Notes: generated by a model not told the origin, from the sequence alone. DNA of 10,630 bases from Planctomycetota bacterium (GCA_014381385.1 JACNLR010000057.1:1-10630), one strand, 5' to 3'. Positions 1-6,830 are shown, counted from the first letter of the stretch. Numbers and translations are program-made.

Positions 1-656
1 GCTTCAGCAATATTGATATCAACATCCATCTCTACATCAAGCCCTTTGCGTTGATACATGGGATGGCCACCAACAGAAACTGTCACAAGCATATCACCCT
101 GCTCACCGCCCATCATGCCAGGATGACCTTTGCCCTTGAGCCGCAGTTTGCTCCCGCTCTCAATTCCAGCGGGAATTTTTACTTTTGAAATCCCGTCGTT
201 CGTTGCGACTTCTTCAACGCCACCTTTGAGTGCTGTCATAAACGTGACGGTAATCGCTGCTTCGCTGTTTTGTCCCTTCATGGGCTGTTGTCTTTGAGCA
301 CCGCCTCCCCCAAAAGGAGAGCCACCACCACCACCGCCAAATGCAGAGCCAAAAATGTCTGAGAAATCTACCGCTGCCCCTCTGCCACCACTACCATACC
401 CGCTGCCGCTGTAGCCGCCACCAAAACCAGAACTTGGTCCAGCAGAGCCGTAGGTATCGTACAACTTGCGTTTTTGAGCATCTGAGAGCGTGTCGTATGC
501 TTCCTGAACCTCAGCAAATTTCGTCGCCGCATCATCAGCCTTGTTCACATCTGGGTGATATTTGCGTGCGAGATTTCGATATGCCTTGCGTATTTCATCC
601 GCAGTAGCGGATCGATCGACCCCTAGTAATTTGTAATAATCGTCAGTTGCTGCCAT
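1..656 (-). CDS. dnaJ: DnaJ-type co-chaperone, class B/CbpA-like (3' end cut by window edge)
   Basis: This is a J-domain partner of Hsp70 (DnaK), which stimulates the DnaK ATPase and delivers substrates. The first 218 codons from the ATG at 656-654 are present, and the rest lies beyond position 1. Residues 6-70 form the J domain, with the HPD motif at 34-36 (context RKYHPDVNK). Residues 70-125 are a Gly/Ser/Phe-rich linker with runs of up to six glycines and a DFSDIFG segment at 97-103. From about residue 131 the C-terminal beta-sandwich substrate domain begins (ITVTFMTALKGG, then VKIPAGIESGSKLRLKGKG). No CxxCxGxG zinc finger lies between linker and beta domain, so it is a class B protein (CbpA-like) and not a classical DnaJ. 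It is divergent from tatC with 65 nt between the starts. A TATACT hexamer on the minus strand (685-680) is a possible -10 site. The Shine-Dalgarno is weak (CGAGA). The J-protein assignment is secure; the cellular role within the family is not determined. Confidence 0.93.
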   Translation of the reverse strand, partial: MAATDDYYKLLGVDRSATADEIRKAYRNLARKYHPDVNKADDAATKFAEVQEAYDTLSDAQKRKLYDTYGSAGPSSGFGGGYSGSGYGSGGRGAAVDFSDIFGSAFGGGGGGSPFGGGGAQRQQPMKGQNSEAAITVTFMTALKGGVEEVATNDGISKVKIPAGIESGSKLRLKGKGHPGMMGGEQGDMLVTVSVGGHPMYQRKGLDVEMDVDINIAE

Positions 657-679
657 ATATAATCTCGTCTGTAATGCGC

Positions 680-703
680 AGTATAACTTCCTTCGAAGGA
701 GGT
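680..703. promoter_or_regulatory. Overlapping divergent -10 sites with an 18-bp near-palindrome (dnaJ/tatC)
   Basis: TATAAC (682-687, plus) and TATACT (685-680, minus) share the same AT patch and could be the -10 elements of tatC and the dnaJ-like gene. No convincing -35 was found for either. Directly next to them lies ACTTCCTTCGAAGGAGGT (686-703), symmetric except for one pair, with a perfect 12-bp core at 689-700. If tatC is transcribed from the TATAAC, its start would fall near 694, the centre of symmetry. The right half contains AAGGAGGT, a full Shine-Dalgarno, but 18 nt before the tatC ATG. The palindrome and hexamers are seen directly; promoter and operator roles are inferred. Confidence 0.4.
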
Positions 704-721
704 ATCCTGTACTACATAATT

Positions 722-1693
722 ATGACCAAAAACGATTCAAATACTCCTAACGCAATGTCAATTGGGGACCATCTAGAGGAACTACGCACTCGGATTGTTT
801 GGTGCATTATTCCGCCGCTCCCCCTTGCTGTCCTTTATTTCTTTTTGGCAGATTCAATCGTGCGGTGGTTTTTGATACCCCTTTACGCAGTACTCGAACA
901 ACACGGTTTGCCTACGCAAGTGCAAGTTCTTAGTCCACCAGAATTTATTATTGCTGAAATGAAAATTGCAATCGGCGCTGGTATCCTTACCGCGGGTCCG
1001 TGGATTTTATTTCAACTCTGGCAATTCGTTTCGCCGGGTCTTCACAAACACGAACGTCGATTTGTGTATTTTTTAATCCCATTAAGTACGCTACTTGGAA
1101 TTCTTGGGCTTGCGCTTATGTACTTCTTTATGTTGCCTGTCATTCTTGATTTCATGGTAACAATTGCCGGGAATATTGAGCTCCAAACAAGTACGATTGC
1201 CCTAGGTGAATCGATGTCGAATGTATCTTTCCCGATTCTCCATACGGCTCCTGAAATTGCAGCGGTAGGAGATGCGTGGATAAAAATTCCCGAGGGTGTC
1301 ATGACCGTTTCAGTTCCTTCAACAGAAGAAGGAGTGTTGCAAACGCTCACGATGCCAATGAGCCACGGCTCGCTTATCTCGCAGCAATTTCAATTAAGTA
1401 GTTATCTTGGTTTTGTCATCATGTTGATGTTTGCTATTGCGATTGCCTTTCAACTTCCGATGGTCATGCTCTTACTTGGATGGGTTGGCGTCTTGCGCCC
1501 AGAATGGCTTCGCCAAAATCGTACGTATGCCCTGCTTGTTCTTGCTCTTGTTTCTGCAATCATTACACCGCAAGACGTAGTGTCTATGTTAATGATGCTG
1601 ATTCCTCTGTATATGTTGTATGAACTTGGAATTCAACTCATTGTGTGGGTTCCAATGTCACGCATTTCCGGTGATCAAAACGATGACGGATGA
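722..1693 (+). CDS. tatC: Sec-independent (Tat) translocase subunit TatC with enlarged periplasmic loop
   Basis: TatC is the polytopic inner-membrane receptor that binds twin-arginine signal peptides and works with TatA/TatB to export folded proteins. With the ATG at 722 the product has 323 residues, against about 250 for typical TatC. Family marks are the cytoplasmic N-terminus SIGDHLEELRTR (13-24), the SPPEF segment (71-75) in the first periplasmic loop, and LHKHERR (107-113) after TM2. Others are LPMVMLLLGWVGV (245-257) and the ITPQDVVSMLMMLIPLYMLYE region (281-301). Six hydrophobic segments lie near 25-43, 82-104, 116-138, 228-252, 268-283 and 287-310. Residues about 155-222 have no counterpart in E. 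coli TatC and enlarge the second periplasmic loop. The start is not certain: the best Shine-Dalgarno (696-703) is 18 nt away, and an in-frame ATG at 755 is possible. The gene overlaps tadA by 11 nt, indicating co-transcription. No tatA or tatB is visible here. Confidence 0.95.
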   Translation: MTKNDSNTPNAMSIGDHLEELRTRIVWCIIPPLPLAVLYFFLADSIVRWFLIPLYAVLEQHGLPTQVQVLSPPEFIIAEMKIAIGAGILTAGPWILFQLWQFVSPGLHKHERRFVYFLIPLSTLLGILGLALMYFFMLPVILDFMVTIAGNIELQTSTIALGESMSNVSFPILHTAPEIAAVGDAWIKIPEGVMTVSVPSTEEGVLQTLTMPMSHGSLISQQFQLSSYLGFVIMLMFAIAIAFQLPMVMLLLGWVGVLRPEWLRQNRTYALLVLALVSAIITPQDVVSMLMMLIPLYMLYELGIQLIVWVPMSRISGDQNDDG

Positions 1694-2135
1694 TGCGATG
1701 ATGGAGCGAGCGATAGCGCTTGCAAGAAAGGCGCTTGAACTTGACGAAGTTCCCATCGGCGCAGTGGTGTACTGCGATGGCGAAATTGTAGGCGAAGGTT
1801 TTAATCGAAAAGAAACCGATGTAAATCCGACGTCTCATGCAGAAATTATTGCAATCACGGATGCCGCAAATAATCTTGGGCGGTGGCGCCTCCATGATTG
1901 CACGCTCGTGGTGACGCTTGAGCCATGTCCAATGTGTGCGGGGGCACTCGTGAACGCGAGAATTGACAGGGTAGTCTTTGGCGCAAGTGATCAAAAATCT
2001 GGAGCTTGCAGAACACTCTATAAAATCGCTGAAGATCCACGACTCAATCACCGATGCGAAGTAACAGGTGGAGTACTTGAAAAAGAGTGCGTGCAACTAC
2101 TCAGAGACTTCTTTGAACCTAGACGATTACGCTAA
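1683..2135 (+). CDS. tadA: tRNA-specific adenosine deaminase TadA
   Basis: TadA deaminates adenosine 34 in the anticodon of tRNA-Arg(ACG) to inosine, allowing one tRNA to read three arginine codons; it is a zinc enzyme that acts as a dimer in the cytoplasm. The 150-residue product has the usual family length. The zinc and catalytic residues are all present: H52-A-E54 (context NPTSHAEI) and C82/C85 in LEPCPMCAG, with E54 the proton shuttle. Other family marks are VPIGAVV (23-29) and GRWRLHDCTLVVTLEP (66-81). The ATG at 1683 is chosen because MTDDAMMERAI is where the family fold begins; an upstream extension would only read tatC in another frame. GGTGAT about 10 nt upstream may be the Shine-Dalgarno. 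It overlaps the tatC stop by 11 nt, suggesting translational coupling. Its stop overlaps the convergent truD stop by 9 bp. A guanine or cytosine deaminase is a less likely reading, because the HAE/PCPMC context is the TadA type. Confidence 0.94.
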   Translation: MTDDAMMERAIALARKALELDEVPIGAVVYCDGEIVGEGFNRKETDVNPTSHAEIIAITDAANNLGRWRLHDCTLVVTLEPCPMCAGALVNARIDRVVFGASDQKSGACRTLYKIAEDPRLNHRCEVTGGVLEKECVQLLRDFFEPRRLR

Positions 2136-3338
2136 GCAGTACTCTAAAACAACAGTTGCGTAACTACCCGCAGGGAGTGCGAATGTAAACTCTACGAACT
2201 CACCATACTCGTCGCTAGAAAATATCGCATTTGGGTCGGTAACTTCTACTCGAAGAGGTCGCCGAGCACCGCTTGCATAGTTTCGCATTGTCACAAGATT
2301 CGAATCGCCTAAACCAGAAAACTCGCGTGCTTCTACTTCTTTTGCAAGCACGCCACCTGAAGGCATTCGCATTTTAGAACCCCATAGTGGGCCCGTTGGC
2401 GAGAGTGAAAAAGAATCTACTCTTGCCTGAAACAATTCATCCTCTAAATCTTCTGCGGTCGCTTCAAATGTACGACCGCCCCCGTCGTGTTTCCAAGCAA
2501 GATCGCCAACTAGAATTGTGTTCCAAGTCTTATCGTCCATCCGTGATTGGAGCACTGCATTGAAGAGATAAGATTGCCATGCATTCACCCAGAGTTTTCT
2601 CAAGGGTTTTGGAACTGCCATACACGCTTGCATTGGAGATTTTCCCGAAACAATTGCTTCGAGCACATTTCGTTCAGCGGGTTGCCCAAAGGGCCAAGCA
2701 TCAAGAGCTCGTTTATACTCGCCGTTTGAAACAAAATCGTGGTGGCGCTGGTCACCTGCAAGTACTAAAGCAACTAACTCGTCCCATTCTTCCATCACAA
2801 GCGCTCTGCCTAACGCGTGATTGTTACCAAAGTTCCCAAAACGTTGGGGACCGAAGAAATTGGGCAAACCAAAAGTATGCAATTCTTTTAATTTCTCTTG
2901 AATATCCTGCAAAGAATCTACTTTTACATTTCGGACTCGGATAACAAATCGATTGCCAACTAAATGCCCTAAGCGAAGTTTATTCGCGTGAAACGAAAAC
3001 GAACGTACTTCGATACTCCCAATTGACTCTGGCACTTCTGGTTTTTTACCGCGAAGATACACTGAAAGCGTTTGCGTTGTAACGGCGTGAAAATCCTTCC
3101 TTCCAGCGCAGCCAATATCTCTTTGAGAAACTTGAAACGCTTTTGCAACTTGCCGGACACATTCCTCGTGCGACATATTCGTTTTGCGAACCGTGATATA
3201 TAGGTGCTCCCCTTCACCGCAAGGTTCATACAAGGGAATTTCTTCGACGACAAAATCCGCCGGATATGTTTTAATCTTCCCAGCCAAATTCCATGGGCTC
3301 TTCGTCTGGTCTATCTTTTTCGACTTCATCAAGAACAT
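2127..3338 (-). CDS. truD: tRNA pseudouridine synthase TruD family
   Basis: TruD enzymes isomerise uridine to pseudouridine in tRNA (U13 in E. coli). The protein has 403 residues from the ATG at 3338. Near the N-terminus is the TruD signature start KIKTYPADFVVEEIPLYEP, followed by the catalytic block CAGRKDFHAVTTQ, whose Asp is residue 82. Then come NRFVIRVRNV and NFFGPQRFGNFGNNHALGRAL, the family's FGxQRFG motif. A WVNAWQSYLFNAVLQSR segment and a C-terminal region ending LPAGSYATVVLEYCLA complete the fold. The start overlaps the upstream DUF151 gene by 68 nt. GGAGG precedes the ATG at 3338 by only 3 nt and the next in-frame ATG at 3329 by 12 nt. Both spacings are unusual, and a TTG at 3287 is a third option. 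TruD is best known from gamma- and epsilonproteobacteria, archaea and eukaryotes. Family membership is secure; the exact tRNA position in this organism is inferred. Confidence 0.93.
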   Translation of the reverse strand: MFLMKSKKIDQTKSPWNLAGKIKTYPADFVVEEIPLYEPCGEGEHLYITVRKTNMSHEECVRQVAKAFQVSQRDIGCAGRKDFHAVTTQTLSVYLRGKKPEVPESIGSIEVRSFSFHANKLRLGHLVGNRFVIRVRNVKVDSLQDIQEKLKELHTFGLPNFFGPQRFGNFGNNHALGRALVMEEWDELVALVLAGDQRHHDFVSNGEYKRALDAWPFGQPAERNVLEAIVSGKSPMQACMAVPKPLRKLWVNAWQSYLFNAVLQSRMDDKTWNTILVGDLAWKHDGGGRTFEATAEDLEDELFQARVDSFSLSPTGPLWGSKMRMPSGGVLAKEVEAREFSGLGDSNLVTMRNYASGARRPLRVEVTDPNAIFSSDEYGEFVEFTFALPAGSYATVVLEYCLA

Positions 3339-3720
3339 GTTCCTCCACAAAAATAGGTACCTGCAATGCAACACCAAGGGCAATTGCATCGGATGGGCGA
3401 CTATCTATTTCGTGTTCTACATCGCCTTGTCGCACGTACAACTTCGCGAAGAACGTGCCGTCTACCAAGTCGTCGATAGAAATTCTATGCAACTCTCCTC
3501 CAAGAGTCTCGATAAGAGTTGCAAGCAATTCATGCGTTTGTGGTCGCTCTGGTTCAATTCCCTTGAGCCGCCTATCGATTGCGTATGCCTCGGTCGTTCC
3601 TACAACAATCGGGAACGTTCGATCACCACCGATTTCTCGCAATTCGATAAATTGCGCATCCGTAACTTCACGAATGAGGATTCTTGATAATTCCATTTGG
3701 ACAGACATGGGGTGTATCAT
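3271..3720 (-). CDS. DUF151 / bifunctional nuclease (BFN) domain protein
   Basis: This 149-residue protein has the small DUF151 fold known in bacteria and plants. Plant members were described as having DNase and RNase activity, but the bacterial role is not settled. Recognisable blocks are FIELREIGGDRTFPIVVGTTEAYAI near residues 24-48, then PQTHELLATLIETLGGELHRISIDDL, then TFFAKLYV. The family hallmark EIDSRPSDAIALGVALQVPIFVEEHVLDE fills residues about 104-132; the RPSDAIALA-like motif is its most conserved part. A short acidic tail ends EEPMEFGWED. The ATG at 3720 is preceded by GAAGAG with 6 nt spacing; internal ATGs at 3708 and 3696 are less well supported. A minus-strand TATAAG (3755-3750) may be its -10. 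The gene is the first of a two-gene unit with truD, which begins inside its 3' end, and it is divergent from metK. Nuclease activity here is an extrapolation from distant homologues. Confidence 0.88.
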   Translation of the reverse strand: MIHPMSVQMELSRILIREVTDAQFIELREIGGDRTFPIVVGTTEAYAIDRRLKGIEPERPQTHELLATLIETLGGELHRISIDDLVDGTFFAKLYVRQGDVEHEIDSRPSDAIALGVALQVPIFVEEHVLDEVEKDRPDEEPMEFGWED

Positions 3721-3734
3721 AATGCACTCTTCGA

Positions 3735-3764
3735 TTGGGCCTTGGCATCCTTATATGCTATAAT
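3735..3764 (+). promoter_or_regulatory. metK promoter, extended -10
   Basis: TTGGGC (3735-3740) and a perfect TATAAT (3759-3764) are separated by 18 nt, and TGC directly before the -10 makes it an extended -10 element. A start near 3771 would give a 5' leader of about 22 nt, too short for a SAM riboswitch. The perfect palindrome TAATCCGGATTA (3761-3772) runs from inside the -10 through the predicted start, so it could be an operator. Sequence matches are direct; activity is inferred. Confidence 0.65.
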
Positions 3765-3792
3765 CCGGATTAACGAATAAAGGAATGACCGC

Positions 3793-4995
3793 ATGATGCA
3801 CCAAAAACACCTATTCACATCAGAATCCGTCTCTATGGGCCATCCAGACAAGATTTCTGACCAAATTTCAGATGCAATTCTTGACGCAATGCTAAAAGTT
3901 GACCCAAACAGCCGAGTTGCTGTTGAAACTATGGTCACGACTGGATTGGTCGTTGTTGCTGGTGAAGTTACCTGCGATGGATACGTTGATATACCAAAAG
4001 TCGTTCGCGAAACCATACGCCGCATTGGATACACCGATGCAACACTAGGTTTTGACGCAGACAGTTGCGCCGTAATGGTAACCCTCGACCGTCAATCTGA
4101 AGATATCGGCCAAGGGGTCGACTCGGGTTCTGGTCTTCATAAAGAACAAGGTGCTGGTGACCAAGGTCTCATGTTTGGCTATGCTTGCAAAGACACAGAG
4201 GCGTATATGCCACTTGCAATCGATCTATCCCATAGACTTGTTGCAAAGCACGCAGAAATCCGCCAATCGGGAACGATTCCAGAACTACGGCCAGATGCAA
4301 AAAGTCAAGTCACCGTTGAGTACGATGGCGGCGTCCCAAAACGCATCGATGCTGTTGTGCTATCAACCCAACACGGACCAAAATGGTCGGGTAACCTTGA
4401 AGGATTGCACGAAGCGGTCGTTGCACACATCATTAAGCCAGTGCTTGGCGAGTGGTGGAACGATGCAATAAAAATACACGTAAACCCAACCGGAAATTTT
4501 GAAATCGGCGGACCAAAAGGCGACTGTGGTTTAACGGGACGAAAAATTATAGTTGATACATACGGTGGAAGTGGCCGGCACGGAGGCGGTGCATTTTCTG
4601 GCAAGGACCCAAGTAAAGTCGATCGTTCAGCAGCATACATGGCTCGTTATATTGCGAAAAATATTGTCGCCGCCGACCTCGCAGATTGTTGCGAAGTACA
4701 ACTTAGTTACGCTATCGGTGTTGCAGAACCTGTTTCAATTTGTGTAGATTGCCAAGGCACAGCAAAAATTGATGAAGCAGACTTGGCAACACTCATCTCA
4801 AAGAATTTTGAACTTACGCCAAGTGCGATTATCAAAACACTCGGTTTACTCGCACCAATTTATGCGCATACCGCATACCACGGCCACTTCGGCAGAACTC
4901 CTGATGAAAGTTGCGTTGGCTCTTTCTCGTGGGAGAAAACAGACAAGGTTCAAGCGCTTAAGCAATCATGCGATTGCACTACATCGGCTTCGTAA
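3793..4995 (+). CDS. metK: S-adenosylmethionine synthetase (methionine adenosyltransferase)
   Basis: MetK condenses methionine and ATP to S-adenosylmethionine, releasing phosphate and pyrophosphate. It is cytoplasmic and forms tetramers. The 400-residue product is of normal length (about 380-400). The N-terminal block SESVSMGHPDKISDQISDAI carries the ATP/Mg-binding H17 and D19. The hexapeptide signature GAGDQG is at 120-125 and is followed by LMFGYA. The glycine-rich loop HGGGAFSGKDPSKVDRSAAY starts at H263 and contains the lysine and aspartate of the active site. The C-terminus keeps SFSWEKTDKVQALK before a short tail. AAGGAA at 3780-3785 sits about 7 nt from the ATG at 3793, a good Shine-Dalgarno; an ATG one codon later is also possible. 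It has its own extended -10 promoter and is followed 3 nt later by rsmB, a SAM-using methyltransferase, so the two are likely one transcript. Confidence 0.97.
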   Translation: MMHQKHLFTSESVSMGHPDKISDQISDAILDAMLKVDPNSRVAVETMVTTGLVVVAGEVTCDGYVDIPKVVRETIRRIGYTDATLGFDADSCAVMVTLDRQSEDIGQGVDSGSGLHKEQGAGDQGLMFGYACKDTEAYMPLAIDLSHRLVAKHAEIRQSGTIPELRPDAKSQVTVEYDGGVPKRIDAVVLSTQHGPKWSGNLEGLHEAVVAHIIKPVLGEWWNDAIKIHVNPTGNFEIGGPKGDCGLTGRKIIVDTYGGSGRHGGGAFSGKDPSKVDRSAAYMARYIAKNIVAADLADCCEVQLSYAIGVAEPVSICVDCQGTAKIDEADLATLISKNFELTPSAIIKTLGLLAPIYAHTAYHGHFGRTPDESCVGSFSWEKTDKVQALKQSCDCTTSAS

Positions 4996-4998
4996 TGT

Positions 4999-6291
4999 AT
5001 GTCTGACGCAAGACACGTTGTCACGCAGCGAATTTGTTCTGAATTTAAACGCTTCCCCGATATTGGAGTGAAACCGCTTGATGTTTCCTCGCTTGACGCA
5101 AGGGAAGCTTCACTTGCTCGCGCAATTGACCACGCCATTCACCGTCGCTGGATTTCACTCACCACCATAATCGGGCACGCAAGTAATCGTATCGTTCACA
5201 AACTTGATGCGCCTGTTGGTGCTTCACTGCTCGTTGCTACTGCGCAACTTATGTTGCTCGATCGCATCCCTGACCATGCTGTTATTCATTGCGCAGTTGA
5301 CTGGGTGCGAAAAAATGGACACCCAAGGGCAACTGGCTTTGTAAACGCTGTTCTTCGGAACATTACCCGTCTCCGTGAAGAAATTCTTGAAGTGGGTATT
5401 GCGGGCGAGGCAGATCACTTCCTTCGTGGCGATGGAAGTGCTTGGAAACTCAACGATCCCGTATTTAAAGACTCCATCGACTACCAAACGGGGTTCCCAC
5501 GAAAAGCTTGGAAGCGGCTCGTTGGCGAGTTCGACCAAAAGACTGCAACCTCAATTGCAGTGAGCAGTCTTGCAGAAGCACCAATCATTGTTACAGTGCC
5601 AGAAGGCGACGTTTTGCCCGCTGACATTCTTCCACACGAAGAACATTTGTTTGGCGTTGTGCAACAAGGTGTTGACCTTGCTTCACTTTTCTTTACGCAA
5701 CCAAATCTTCGCGCACAAGACCCAACCTCAGCGCAATCTCTCGATTTCATCAAAGACCTGCACCCAAATAGAATTCTGGATCTTTGTGCCGGTAGAGGCA
5801 CAAAAACAAAACAACTTCGTGCGCTCTTTCCAGATGCGATGATTGGAGCAACAGAGCCAAACGAAGTTCGACGAGCGTTTCTTGAGGAAATTGCAGGTCC
5901 AATGAACATCACTGTGTACAAACCCTGTGAAGATGGTCCAACCGAACCCTTTGACCTTGTTGTGGTCGATGCGCCTTGCTCAAACAGCGGCGTATTTGCA
6001 AGAAGACCAGAAGCGAGGTACCGCTACGACAAAAAGCATATCGATTCGCTGCTAGATTTGCAGCAAGAGATTCTCCACGACGGCAGAGCCATTCTGAAAA
6101 ACAAGGGGCATCTCTTGTATGCAACATGCAGCATCGACCCTGCAGAAAACAGTAAGCAGGTGGAGTGGCTCGTTCAACACCAACGTCTGGAACTCATCAT
6201 AGAAAAAACCACCATGCCCTCAGGCTATCCGGGCTCTGACCCCACCAAATGGCACGACGGTGGTTTTGCTGCGCTACTTCAAGCAAGATAG
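4999..6291 (+). CDS. rsmB: 16S rRNA (cytosine-C5) methyltransferase, RsmB type
   Basis: RsmB transfers a methyl group from SAM to C5 of cytosine 967 (E. coli numbering) of 16S rRNA. The 430-residue product has the usual RsmB layout: an N-terminal NusB-like helical domain (about 1-140, including GASLLVATAQLMLLDRIPDHAVI and the GFVNAVLRNI motif) and a C-terminal Rossmann methyltransferase. The SAM-binding motif I is ILDLCAGRGTKT (259-270), where most relatives have CAAPGGKT. Motif IV is VVDAPCSNSGVFARRPEARYR with C327, the cysteine needed to release product. Motif VI is LLYATCSIDPAENSKQV with the nucleophile C377. Both cysteines are intact, so the enzyme should be active. The ATG at 4999 lies 3 nt after the metK stop with no clear Shine-Dalgarno, indicating translational coupling. 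A closely related m5C methyltransferase such as RsmF is less likely given the NusB-like domain. Confidence 0.92.
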   Translation: MSDARHVVTQRICSEFKRFPDIGVKPLDVSSLDAREASLARAIDHAIHRRWISLTTIIGHASNRIVHKLDAPVGASLLVATAQLMLLDRIPDHAVIHCAVDWVRKNGHPRATGFVNAVLRNITRLREEILEVGIAGEADHFLRGDGSAWKLNDPVFKDSIDYQTGFPRKAWKRLVGEFDQKTATSIAVSSLAEAPIIVTVPEGDVLPADILPHEEHLFGVVQQGVDLASLFFTQPNLRAQDPTSAQSLDFIKDLHPNRILDLCAGRGTKTKQLRALFPDAMIGATEPNEVRRAFLEEIAGPMNITVYKPCEDGPTEPFDLVVVDAPCSNSGVFARRPEARYRYDKKHIDSLLDLQQEILHDGRAILKNKGHLLYATCSIDPAENSKQVEWLVQHQRLELIIEKTTMPSGYPGSDPTKWHDGGFAALLQAR

Positions 6292-6294
6292 TTC

Positions 6295-6323
6295 TTGGCA
6301 AAGGGCACCTTGATTGGTACAAT
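6295..6323 (+). promoter_or_regulatory. Promoter in front of the PTS IIA-type gene
   Basis: TTGGCA (6295-6300) and TACAAT (6318-6323) each match the sigma-70 consensus at five of six positions and are separated by exactly 17 nt. It begins 4 nt after the rsmB stop. The expected transcript start near 6330 leaves only about 7 nt before the ATG at 6338, with no Shine-Dalgarno in between, so the transcript would be nearly leaderless. Matches are direct; use of the promoter is inferred. Confidence 0.6.
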
Positions 6324-6337
6324 CTTCCTCTTCCCCT

Positions 6338-6805
6338 ATGAACCTCACTGACCTCATCCAAGAAAATACTATCCTAGCCCCGCTCAGATCAACTGATCGC
6401 CAAGGTGCTATCAGCGAATTGGTCGATTTACTTTCCGATGAGGGGTGTATAGCGAATTGTGAAATCATCAAGAAAGCAGTTTGGGATCGCGAATTACAGC
6501 GAACAACAGGCATCGGCGAGGGTCTTGCGATTCCCCATGGCCGCTGCGATCAACTTAAGAAGATGGTTCTGGCAATGGGTCGCCCTTCAACACCGATTGA
6601 TTTTTCAAGCCCAGACAAAAGGCCAGTCGAACTTATCATTTTACTTGTTTCTCCTACTAAAAATACTTCCGACCATATTCAAGCGCTTGGAAAAATAAGC
6701 CGTTTGATGGTCGACCGAACATTCCGCGAAACTGCGTATGCAACTGAAAATGCAACAGATCTTTGCGCGCTTTTTCAAAACGCACTTGCAGAAGCAACCG
6801 CTTAA
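6338..6805 (+). CDS. PTS IIA-type domain protein (fructose/mannitol/nitrogen-PTS class)
   Basis: The 155-residue protein is a single IIA domain of the PTS_EIIA_2 class, which accepts a phosphate on histidine from HPr or NPr. It begins TDLIQENTILAPLRSTDRQGAISELVDLL, typical of the class. The phospho-acceptor is H67 in TTGIGEGLAIPHGR, the class signature. PVELIILLVSP and DHIQALGKISRLM follow in the expected order. No IIB or IIC transporter domain is attached or adjacent, so a regulatory role like that of PtsN (EIIA-Ntr) is more likely than sugar uptake. That is inference, since such orphan IIA proteins vary in role. The ATG at 6338 starts exactly where the family fold does; a TTG at 6314 would extend it by eight residues that do not look conserved. 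It sits 46 nt after rsmB with its own promoter-like sequence, and it converges on the membrane ferredoxin gene. Confidence 0.9.
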   Translation: MNLTDLIQENTILAPLRSTDRQGAISELVDLLSDEGCIANCEIIKKAVWDRELQRTTGIGEGLAIPHGRCDQLKKMVLAMGRPSTPIDFSSPDKRPVELIILLVSPTKNTSDHIQALGKISRLMVDRTFRETAYATENATDLCALFQNALAEATA

Positions 6806-6830
6806 CACAAAAATCTACGGGATTGTTTTT
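6806..6830. terminator. Possible weak bidirectional terminator between convergent genes
   Basis: The 24-nt gap between the PTS IIA stop and the membrane ferredoxin stop holds AAAAATC (6809-6815), a TACGG loop and GATTGTTTTT (6821-6830). It can fold as a short stem with one bulged G, an A-run on one side and a T-run on the other. The T-run follows the stem on the plus strand, and the A-run becomes a T-run on the minus strand, so it could end transcription from both sides. The stem is short and AT-rich, so this is a weak call. Confidence 0.3.

Noticed and set aside
290..450. Glycine-codon repeat tract in the dnaJ-like gene, considered as a tandem repeat or CRISPR-like array
   Set aside because: It is the Gly/Phe/Ser linker typical of J proteins; the units are irregular and in frame.
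341..607. Plus-strand open frame of 88 codons inside the dnaJ-like gene
   Set aside because: It is antisense to the well-conserved J domain and linker, has Cys/His/Pro-rich low-complexity content and resembles no family.
657..721. CIRCE-type heat-shock operator ahead of the dnaJ-like gene
   Set aside because: No TTAGCACTC and GAGTGCTAA arms are present; the palindrome there has a different sequence.
3184..3763. Two plus-strand open frames of 150-170 codons opposite truD and the DUF151 gene
   Set aside because: Both lie antisense to clear protein families and their translations show no conserved motif; they are shadow frames.
3765..3792. SAM riboswitch ahead of metK
   Set aside because: The predicted leader is about 22 nt, far too short for any known SAM riboswitch fold.
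5481..5921. Minus-strand open frame of 146 codons inside rsmB
   Set aside because: It covers the reverse of the methyltransferase SAM-binding region, which is conserved on the plus strand.
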